This document shows positions 41,674 through 48,566 of a stretch of DNA of 64,000 bases, one piece after another. Within the stretch, counting starts at the first letter, position 1. The number at the start of each line of letters is the position of its first letter. Origin of the DNA: JAWKUK01 sp041398605 (GTDB lineage Bacteria > Planctomycetota > UBA1135 > GCA-002686595); assembly GCA_041398605.1 (NCBI GenBank), contig JAWKUK010000028.1, positions 1 through 64,000 of the forward strand, in the 5' to 3' direction. The translations under genes and the position numbers were made by a program. The notes under the pieces were generated by a model, which was given only the letters and a program-made list of their open reading frames with translations, did no database searches and had not been told where the DNA came from.

Positions 41674-43104
41674 TCAAAGGCCCCAGGAGACGTATTTCAC
41701 ATCCAGGTACTCATGCATCACGTGCTGACCTCCTTCACGCCCGAAGCCCGAGTGCTTCATCCCGCCAAAAGGCGCCTGGGCGGTCGACGGGGCGCCGTCA
41801 TTGGCGCCGATGATCCCGTATTCCAGCGCCTCGGCGACTCGCAGGAGGCGGCTCGCGTTGGAAGTGTAGAAGTACGCGGCGAGCCCAAACGGCGAGTCGT
41901 TGGCCATGGCCAAGACCTCGGCCTCGCTCGAGAAAGCGATCAACGGACACACCGGGCCGAAGGTCTCCTCTCGGCACACCAGCATGTCCGGCGTCACTCC
42001 CTCGAGCACGGTCGGCGCGTAGAAGCGGTCCGAGAGCCCCGCCAGGCGAACGCGCGCGCCGCCTGTGCGGATGGTCGCGCCGCGGTCGACAGCGTCCTGG
42101 ACATGCGCCTCGACCTTCGCGATCCCGGCCTCGTCGATCAGGGGGCCGACCTGCACGAGCGGCTCATCGCCGCGCCCGACCTTCAGCTGCTCGACGGCAG
42201 CGGTCAAACGCGCGCTGAACTCGGGCAAGATTGCGCGCGCGACGAAGATGCGGTTCGCGCACACACAGGTCTGGCCCATGTTCCGGAACTTGGCCGCGAT
42301 CAGGCCCTGCACCGCGCGATCGAGGTCCGCGTCGTCGAACACGATGAAGGGCGCGTGTCCACCGAGCTCCAAAGACAACCGCGTCAGGTTCTGCGCCGCG
42401 TCGCGCATCAAGATCCGCCCCACCTCGGTCGAACCGGTGAACGACAGCTTGCGCACCCTCGGGTCCGAGAGCAGCCGCTCACCGATGGCCGCCGCGTCGC
42501 CAGTGACGATGTTGACGACGCCCGCCGGGACGCCGGCCTCGACGCACAGCTCGCCAAGCGCGAGCGCAGAGAGCGGAGTCTCTTCGGCGGGCTTCACGAC
42601 CACCGTACAGCCCGCGGCGAGCGCGGGGCCCAGCTTGCGCGTGATCATCGCGGCCGGGAAGTTCCACGGCGTGATCGCGGCGCAGACACCGACCGGCTGC
42701 CGCAGCACGAGGATGCGCTTGTCGGGATGGGAGGCTGGAATCGTCTCGCCGTAGACGCGTTTGCCCTCCTCCGCCGCCCAGTCGATGAAAGACGCAGCGT
42801 AGGCGATCTCGCCGCGCGCCTCGGCCAAGGGCTTGCCTTGCTCCGCAGTCAGGAGGGCCGCGAGCCGGTCCTGGTGCTGCAACATGAGCACACCGAGCCG
42901 ACGAAGAATCTCGCCGCGGCTGTTGGCGGTCAACGCGCGCCACGCTGGCAGCGCGGCGGACGCCGCGTCGACCGCGAGCTCGGCTTCGGCGCTACCGTGC
43001 GACGGGACATGGGCGAGGACCTCGTCCGTCGCAGGGTTCGTGACCTCGATCGTGCTCGCGGCACGGGCGACCCAACGTCCGCCGATCAGGTTTTGGGTTC
43101 GCAA
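41674..43104 (-). CDS. NAD(P)-dependent aldehyde dehydrogenase, succinate-semialdehyde type
   Basis: With the TTG start at 43104, preceded by AAGGA nine bases upstream, the product is 476 residues, the usual GabD length. Longer ATG start at 43272 adds about 56 unrelated residues. Motifs: NPATDEVLA, the PWNFPAAMITRKLGPALAAG cofactor region, KPAEETPLSA, FTGSTEVGR, general base Glu in LELGGHAPFIVF, nucleophile Cys in GQTCVCANRI, and PFGGMKHSGFGREGG at the C-terminus. These fit oxidation of succinate semialdehyde or glutarate semialdehyde. No gabT or other GABA genes are adjacent, so the substrate is inferred from family resemblance. Single-gene unit, divergent from the BNR-propeller gene. Confidence 0.88.
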   Translation of the reverse strand: MRTQNLIGGRWVARAASTIEVTNPATDEVLAHVPSHGSAEAELAVDAASAALPAWRALTANSRGEILRRLGVLMLQHQDRLAALLTAEQGKPLAEARGEIAYAASFIDWAAEEGKRVYGETIPASHPDKRILVLRQPVGVCAAITPWNFPAAMITRKLGPALAAGCTVVVKPAEETPLSALALGELCVEAGVPAGVVNIVTGDAAAIGERLLSDPRVRKLSFTGSTEVGRILMRDAAQNLTRLSLELGGHAPFIVFDDADLDRAVQGLIAAKFRNMGQTCVCANRIFVARAILPEFSARLTAAVEQLKVGRGDEPLVQVGPLIDEAGIAKVEAHVQDAVDRGATIRTGGARVRLAGLSDRFYAPTVLEGVTPDMLVCREETFGPVCPLIAFSSEAEVLAMANDSPFGLAAYFYTSNASRLLRVAEALEYGIIGANDGAPSTAQAPFGGMKHSGFGREGGQHVMHEYLDVKYVSWGL

Positions 43105-43344
43105 CTCAGGAGGTCCTTGATCGGGACGCTCGCTGCTCGAAGAGAGCAGCGAGGCATGGTCTGCCCAATGCGAGCCCAGCGATGCACGGCGTTGAGACGG
43201 AGCGCCGTCGTCCAACTCGCAGACGCGGTCCCGCGCCAGGCCACTGGAGGCGATGCTAACAAGAGGACCCATGCGTCGCCAGCGGACGTGGACGCGGCCC
43301 GCATGGGCTGTGGGGCTTGCCCGCGTGGCTCCCTACCTACGAGT

Positions 43345-43386
43345 CTGCGCCACAGAACGCGCTTCGAATAGCGTTCTGTGGCGCAG
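43345..43386. promoter_or_regulatory. Perfect 16-bp inverted repeat in a divergent intergenic region
   Basis: CTGCGCCACAGAACGC and GCGTTCTGTGGCGCAG pair perfectly around a 10-nt loop (GCTTCGAATA). It lies near the middle of the 485-bp gap between the aldehyde dehydrogenase (-) and the BNR propeller (+). It could be an operator, a terminator left over from a lost gene, or a mobile hairpin element. Nothing else recognisable is in the gap. Confidence 0.7.
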
Positions 43387-43589
43387 GCGCCCCGGGCGTG
43401 GATTGCGCGCCCTGCAACGCTGCGAGCGGCGCGGCCGAGCGAGCCACGGACGGAAGTGTGCGGCTCACCGCATGAAGCTACGGCGACTCGCGGTCGTTGT
43501 GCAGCCGGAGCAGGCGCAGGCTCGCGCGATCAGGGCGCGTGCGCCAGACTAGGGAGGCCCCCCTATCTGTGCAGCGTACACACAAGCCG

Positions 43590-46118
43590 ATGTTCCAAGC
43601 CGACACAGCACCCGCCTCGCACGCCGCACGATTCCCCGCGCGTTGGGCGCGCCTCTGCGTGCTCGCTTGGTGCGTCGTTGGCGCGCCCGCGGCCGCCGCC
43701 CAATCGCCGCTCGGCTCGGCGTGGGTCGACATCACGCCGCGGGTCGGAACGCTGGACGAGGTCGAGCGCTCGCCATTGAATCCCGCGCTCGTCTTGGCGC
43801 GCAGCGGCGCGCGGCTTGTGCGCTCGACGGACGGCGGCGCGACGTTCGCGGAGGTGCCCCTGGGCCTCGCGACCGCGATCACGGACATCGAGTTCGGGCG
43901 CGACGGCGCGCTCGTCGTCGCGGCGGGGACCACGGTCTACGTGAGCCTCGACAGCGGCGTGACCTTCGCCGCGCGACCCGTCACGACGCCGCCAAATGGC
44001 AGCATTCAGACGCTCGCCGTCGACCCGCAGGACTCGCAGAAGCTCTGGGCAGGGCTCGCGGGCGCCCCGCGGGTGCTGCGCTCGCTCGACCGCGGCGCGA
44101 CTTGGACCGATGTCACCCCGAGCGGCGGCCTCGTCTCGGACTGCGTCGCGTTGGACGTCGACCCCAGCAACACAAGCCGCGCGATCGCTGTCTCGCGGAA
44201 CTACCAGGCCCATGTCAACGACGATGGCGGGGCGACCTGGCACGCGGCGCAGTACATCAACGCCGGTGATACCGCGCGCGATGTGGCCTTCGTCGGCGGC
44301 GACCTCGTGCTCACGACGAGCTCGCGTGTGCTGCACTCGGCGGACCTCGGCCTCTCGTGGTCGATGCTGCCGCCGCCGGTCGGCGCGTCGACCGCGTTCT
44401 TCTTCGCGAACGGCGCGGAGCTCGAGGCCGACCCCATGGCGCCGGGGCTCATCCGGCTCGCCACGTCGAGCGACGGGGCCTTCCAGTCGAGCGACGGCGG
44501 CCTCACTTGGGCGCCGATCCCGAACACGCGGGGCCTCGCCGCGACCTCGCTCGCGAGCGACGGCCAGGGCCAGCTGCTCCTCGCGTCGAGCGCGCTGGGC
44601 CTCATCGCGCTGCCGAGCGGCGGGGCGCCGACCCTCGCCGGCGCAGCATCGCTCGCGGCGCTCGGGGTGACACGAGCGCTGCGACCGCTGCAGCTCGCGA
44701 GCGACCCGCGCGCGCCCCAGAACATGGCGCTCATCGCCACGGACCTTGTCCCGTTCTCCAGCGCGCGCTTCCTCTTGCGCACGAGCGACGGCGGCGCTTC
44801 GTGGGGGCTGGACCTGGACCTCGGGGCGCGCCCGAGCAACGCGTACTACGCGCCCGACGGGCGCTTGTATGTCACCGCCTCCGTGCCCGTCAGCCCCGCG
44901 GTCCTCCCCGGCGCGCTGCTGCGGCGCGACCCGTCCGGCTGGGCGCCGATCGGTCCGACCGGCATCACCGGCACGGACACGACGCTGTTCGGCGTCGTGG
45001 CCAGCGCAGCGCAGCCGACGCTGCTCTTCGCCTCGTCGACGACGTTTGACCCGAACGCGACGTTCGGGGGCGGCCACGTGCTCGAAGTGCACCGCTCGCT
45101 GGACGACGGCGCGACGTGGACGCCCGTCTACCGCCGAGTCGCGGACACCTTCACGCGCGACCCGCAGCTCGTGCTGACAGAGGCGGGCGGGCTGCGCGCC
45201 GTTCACCTGCTCGACAGCGGCCTCGACTCCATCCTCTCCGGCTTCGACTCCATCAGCGTGCAGAGCTCGCGGGACGATGGCGCGACCTGGAGCTACAGGC
45301 CCCTGGCGCAACAACAGGAGGCGTACTCGCAGGCGCTCGCGCCCGCGCCCGCGGACCCGGGGCGCGTCTACGCGACGAACAGCGCGTTGGCCGGGGCCTC
45401 CAATCCTGAGCCGCTCTTGCGCTCGGACGACGGGGGTCAGACTTGGGTCGGCGCGGGCGCGCCGCTCGAGGGCGTGCATCGCTTCGTTGGCTCGAGCGTT
45501 GCGCCTGGCGTCGTGTACGACGCGCGCAAGGACGGCGTGCAGCGCGTCGAATATGGAGGCGAGGCCGCTTACGACTTGGACCTCGCGCCAGGCCCCATGG
45601 GCTTCGAGCCCAAGGTGTACGCAGCGGGCGACCCGGAGCGGGTCTTTGCGCTCGGCGAGGCGGCGCTGTACGTCAAGGACCTGCCTGCGCTCGTGGGCGC
45701 CAACACGTGCGGCCCGGCCGTCGTGAATTCCACTGGTGAAGCGAGCGGCATCCTGGCGGTCGGCTCGACGTCCGTGGCGGCCAATGCGCTGACGCTGCGC
45801 GCGCGCCGCGTGCCGCTGCAGTCCACGGGCCTCTTCCTCGTCTCGAACCAGCTCGGGTTCGTGCCCGGCGCGGGCGGCTCGACGGGCGCGCTGTGCCTCT
45901 CGGGCGCGGTCGGCCGCTTCGGGCCGAACCCCGCGCAGTCGGGCAGCACCGGCGAGCTCACGCGCCCCATCGACCTGACGGCGCTGCCGCGCCCCGCGGG
46001 CCCCGTGCCCGTACAGGCGGGCCAGACTTGGGCGTTCCAAGTCTGGTTCCGCGATACGAGCGGCGGCGCCGCGACCTCGAACTTCAGCGACGCGATCCGC
46101 GTGACGTTCACGCCCTGA
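43590..46118 (+). CDS. Secreted BNR/VPS10-like beta-propeller protein with C-terminal module
   Basis: The 842-residue product has a signal peptide (ARLCVLAWCVVGAPAAAAQ). Residues about 30-700 hold many BNR/Asp-box-like blades: RSTDGGATFAEV, VSLDSGVTFAAR, RSLDRGATWTDV, HVNDDGGATWHAA, QSSDGGLTWAPI, RTSDGGASWGLD, RSLDDGATWTPVY and RSDDGGQTWVGAG. The Asp boxes are regular but no sialidase Arg triad or Tyr was identified, so it is probably a binding propeller. The last 125 residues are the shared module, with VVNSTGEASGILAVGS, NALTLRARRVPL, GALCLSGAVGRFG and QTWAFQVWFRD, then SNFSDAIRVTF. ATG 43590 begins the signal peptide. Confidence 0.88.
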   Translation: MFQADTAPASHAARFPARWARLCVLAWCVVGAPAAAAQSPLGSAWVDITPRVGTLDEVERSPLNPALVLARSGARLVRSTDGGATFAEVPLGLATAITDIEFGRDGALVVAAGTTVYVSLDSGVTFAARPVTTPPNGSIQTLAVDPQDSQKLWAGLAGAPRVLRSLDRGATWTDVTPSGGLVSDCVALDVDPSNTSRAIAVSRNYQAHVNDDGGATWHAAQYINAGDTARDVAFVGGDLVLTTSSRVLHSADLGLSWSMLPPPVGASTAFFFANGAELEADPMAPGLIRLATSSDGAFQSSDGGLTWAPIPNTRGLAATSLASDGQGQLLLASSALGLIALPSGGAPTLAGAASLAALGVTRALRPLQLASDPRAPQNMALIATDLVPFSSARFLLRTSDGGASWGLDLDLGARPSNAYYAPDGRLYVTASVPVSPAVLPGALLRRDPSGWAPIGPTGITGTDTTLFGVVASAAQPTLLFASSTTFDPNATFGGGHVLEVHRSLDDGATWTPVYRRVADTFTRDPQLVLTEAGGLRAVHLLDSGLDSILSGFDSISVQSSRDDGATWSYRPLAQQQEAYSQALAPAPADPGRVYATNSALAGASNPEPLLRSDDGGQTWVGAGAPLEGVHRFVGSSVAPGVVYDARKDGVQRVEYGGEAAYDLDLAPGPMGFEPKVYAAGDPERVFALGEAALYVKDLPALVGANTCGPAVVNSTGEASGILAVGSTSVAANALTLRARRVPLQSTGLFLVSNQLGFVPGAGGSTGALCLSGAVGRFGPNPAQSGSTGELTRPIDLTALPRPAGPVPVQAGQTWAFQVWFRDTSGGAATSNFSDAIRVTFTP

Positions 46119-46143
46119 GGGCGCGACGTCCCGCGGGATCGTG

Positions 46144-46908
46144 TCAGCGGCTCATCGCGCCGTCGACGAGGAGCGACGCGCCGTGCACGAACGAGGACTG
46201 GTCGCTCGTCAGGAAGAGCACGGCGTCGGCGATCTCCTCCGGGCGTCCCATACGCCCCAGCGGGACCTGCGCCTGGATCTCTGCCGTCATCCCGTGCGTG
46301 GCCTCCGCGTCGAGGCCCATGCGCCCGAAGATCGGGGTCTCGATCGGGCCCGGGTTAACGACGTTCAAGCGCACGCCGCGCGGCGCGAGCTCGCGCGAGA
46401 GGCTCGACGCCAGCGACGCGACGGCTGCCTTGCTCGCGGTGTACACCGACGAGGCCGGCATGCCCATCTCGACCACTGCGGAGGCGTTGAGCACGATCGC
46501 CGAGCCGCGCGGCATCAGGTCGATGGCCTTCTGCACCGTGAAGTACGCGCCCTTCACGTTGATGTCGAACGTCTGGTCGAAGAAGGCCTCGTCACTGGCC
46601 TCCAGCGGCGCGAACTTGGCGACGCCCGCGTTCACGAAGAGCGCGTCGATGCGGCCGAACTTGGCCTTCACCTCCCCCATGAGGCGCTCGATGTCCGCGA
46701 CCTTGGAGACGTCGCCCTGCACCGCGAGCGCGTCCGCGCCGAGCTCGCGGCGCGCCTGCTCGAGGCTCTGCGCGTCGCGGCCGAGGATCGCGACTCGCGC
46801 CCCCTCCCGCGCGAACGCCTTCGCCGCCGCGAGGCCGATGCCGCTGTTGCCGCCGGTGATCACCGCGACCTTGCGTTGGAACCGTTGCATGTTGGATTGT
46901 GTGGACAT
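46144..46908 (-). CDS. Short-chain dehydrogenase/reductase
   Basis: The 254-residue enzyme has the SDR cofactor motif TGGNSGIG, the VNAG motif, catalytic Ser in LNASAVVEMG, YTASK (Tyr and Lys of YxxxK), and the NPGPIETPIF and LGRMGRPEEIADAVLFL segments. RD after the second strand suggests NADPH preference. The start at 46908 has AGGGG eight bases upstream; ATG 46929 and 46890 are alternatives. It follows a Rrf2-type repressor gene on the same strand, 106 bp apart. That pairing is common in redox- or electrophile-responsive units. Substrate unknown. Confidence 0.88.
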   Translation of the reverse strand: MSTQSNMQRFQRKVAVITGGNSGIGLAAAKAFAREGARVAILGRDAQSLEQARRELGADALAVQGDVSKVADIERLMGEVKAKFGRIDALFVNAGVAKFAPLEASDEAFFDQTFDINVKGAYFTVQKAIDLMPRGSAIVLNASAVVEMGMPASSVYTASKAAVASLASSLSRELAPRGVRLNVVNPGPIETPIFGRMGLDAEATHGMTAEIQAQVPLGRMGRPEEIADAVLFLTSDQSSFVHGASLLVDGAMSR

Positions 46909-47014
46909 GTGTGTGACCCCTGGGGCCATTCAGAAACAGAAGCAGTTACAGAAAAGACTGTGGTAAGACGGACAGTGAACGGAGCGCGCGGGAGGCGGCG
47001 CCTGGACGGGCCCG

Positions 47015-47434
47015 CTACGAGGACCGCGCCTCGGCGACCAAGTCGGCGATGCTGGTCCGGCGCAGCCGTGCGGCGAGCGCATGGTGCGCGTCGGCGAAGA
47101 TCGCCCCGAGCTGCCCCTTGATGTGGCAGCTCACGACGCAGGCGCGGTTCGTGGGGTTCTCGTGCAGCGCGAGCACACCCTCGGGCTCGACGACCTGAAA
47201 GACCTGCTCGAGGGTGATGCGCGCCGGCGCCAACGCCAAGCTGTAGCCGCCGCTGCGACCGCCGCGGCCTTCGACGAGGCCGGCCCGTACCAAGAGGCCG
47301 AGGATGCGGCGCACCACCACCGCGTTGGTGGTGACGCTGCGCGCGAGCTCCTCGCTGGTCGCGCCCGCCTCCGCCCGGTACGCGAGCGCGACCAGGACGT
47401 GCACGGCGACGGCGAAGCGGGTGTTGGCGGCCAT
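47015..47434 (-). CDS. Rrf2-family transcriptional repressor
   Basis: The 139-residue protein is a winged helix of the Rrf2 family: RFAVAVHVLVALAY, SEELARSVTTNAVVVRRIL, LVRAGLVEGRGGRSGGYSLA, and the family EVFQVVEPEG-like helix (LEQVFQVVEPEG). It has only two Cys, in ACVVSC, not the three of FeS-binding IscR or NsrR. A thiol switch is therefore more likely than a cluster (inferred). It probably controls itself and the SDR gene downstream. Its promoter lies directly at the start codon. Confidence 0.88.
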   Translation of the reverse strand: MAANTRFAVAVHVLVALAYRAEAGATSEELARSVTTNAVVVRRILGLLVRAGLVEGRGGRSGGYSLALAPARITLEQVFQVVEPEGVLALHENPTNRACVVSCHIKGQLGAIFADAHHALAARLRRTSIADLVAEARSS

Positions 47435-47439
47435 TTCGC

Positions 47440-47471
47440 AACCATTATGGATACGAAACGGGCCGCCTCAA
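47440..47471 (-). promoter_or_regulatory. Predicted promoter with overlapping palindromic operator for the Rrf2 gene
   Basis: On the minus strand TTGAGG (47466-47471) and CATAAT (47444-47449) are 16 bp apart, close to a sigma-70 promoter. CATAAT ends nine bases before the ATG at 47434, so the transcript would be leaderless or nearly so. The imperfect palindrome AACCATTATGGATAC (47440-47454) covers the -10 box and would let the repressor block RNA polymerase. Confidence 0.55.
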
Positions 47472-47544
47472 GGGTCGACGCGCGAGAATTGCGCCAGGGA
47501 CCCGCCGGCGCTGGGCGCCGCCGCCAGGCGCGGCGCCCCCTCGC

Positions 47545-48516
47545 TCACAGGAACGTCACGCTCAGGGCGCTGGTGAAGTTCGAGACGGCCGTGCCGCCGA
47601 CCGTGTCGCGGTACCAGGACTGGAAGTTCCATGTCTCCCCCGCGGTGACGGCGACGGAGCCAGTCGGCGTCGGCATTTGGGTCAAGTCGAGCTGCAGCGA
47701 GAACTCGCCTGCTGCGCCAGAGTTCTGGACCTGGCCCGGGCCGACGAAGCGCCCGATCGGGCTCCCGAGGCAGAGGTCGCCGAGGCTGCCGCCCGGCTGA
47801 CTGAAGAGGCCCTGGGCGCGGCTCGCGAGGAAGAAGCCAGCGGCGTTGCCCGGCAGACCCGAGGCCCGGAGCCGCAGGTCATTGGCCGCAGCATCGGCCT
47901 GACCCAGCGCCTCGACATGGCCCTGCGCGCCGGTCGAGTTGACCACGCCGGGGCAATAGACGCTGCCGACCGCGGGCTCGAAGTCGGAGATCCTTACGTC
48001 CGTCACGCCGAGCATCGAGATGCCGCCGCCGCCCGGGAAGTTCGCGCCGAACGCGTGCGTGGAGGTCTCGCTGATCAAGTAGGTGCCCAGGAGTTGACCG
48101 ATGACGTTGCTCGAGAACATCAAGGGCGCGGTCGTATCCACGAAGATGAGGTGGAACTCGCCGCCACCGACGAGGTCGCACGCCGCGATCAGCGTCGCGC
48201 TCGACCCACTGTGATCGACCTCGACGGTGCCCGCGGCGAACGCAAAGGAGGCCGACCCGACCTGCACCGAAGACCCCGCCGGCACGAGGTCGTACGTGAT
48301 CGCCGAAGGCGAAGGGCCGGGCGTCCCGACCTCTGCAACGCGAATGGAGAGCTGCACGAGGTCCCCTAGCGCGACGCTGCTATAGGCGCCGCTCGGCGCG
48401 CCGAAGAGGTTCTGGACATCCGCGCTGGCGGAGATGCGGACGTCGGCAGAGGCGACCGTGATCAGCCCGGCGACGCACGCCGCGCGGAGCGCGGCCTTGA
48501 AGGTGTTGCGAGTCAT
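47545..48516 (-). CDS. Secreted cohesin-like protein with C-terminal module
   Basis: The 323-residue product has a signal peptide (KAALRAACVAGLITVASA) and a cohesin-like beta domain at about 25-195 (DLVQLSIRVAE, GEFHLIFVDTT, DVRISDFEPAVG). The C-terminal 125 residues are the clearest example of the shared module: YCPGVVNSTGAQGHVEALGQ, NDLRLRASGLPGNAAGFFL, GDLCLGSPIGRFVGPGQVQN, LQLDLTQMPTPTGSV and ETWNFQSWYRD, then SNFTSALSVTF. ATG 48516 is chosen for the signal peptide. It follows the tethered-sigma gene by 50 bp on the same strand and may be cotranscribed. Confidence 0.82.
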   Translation of the reverse strand: MTRNTFKAALRAACVAGLITVASADVRISASADVQNLFGAPSGAYSSVALGDLVQLSIRVAEVGTPGPSPSAITYDLVPAGSSVQVGSASFAFAAGTVEVDHSGSSATLIAACDLVGGGEFHLIFVDTTAPLMFSSNVIGQLLGTYLISETSTHAFGANFPGGGGISMLGVTDVRISDFEPAVGSVYCPGVVNSTGAQGHVEALGQADAAANDLRLRASGLPGNAAGFFLASRAQGLFSQPGGSLGDLCLGSPIGRFVGPGQVQNSGAAGEFSLQLDLTQMPTPTGSVAVTAGETWNFQSWYRDTVGGTAVSNFTSALSVTFL

Positions 48517-48566
48517 AGTTTGAAGGTCAAAGGGGGTACACACAATCGGATCGTCTCGCAGCTCAA

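Noticed and set aside
43105..43272. ATG start at 43272 for the aldehyde dehydrogenase
   Set aside because: It adds about 56 residues with no family counterpart; the TTG at 43104 has a good ribosome site and gives the normal length.
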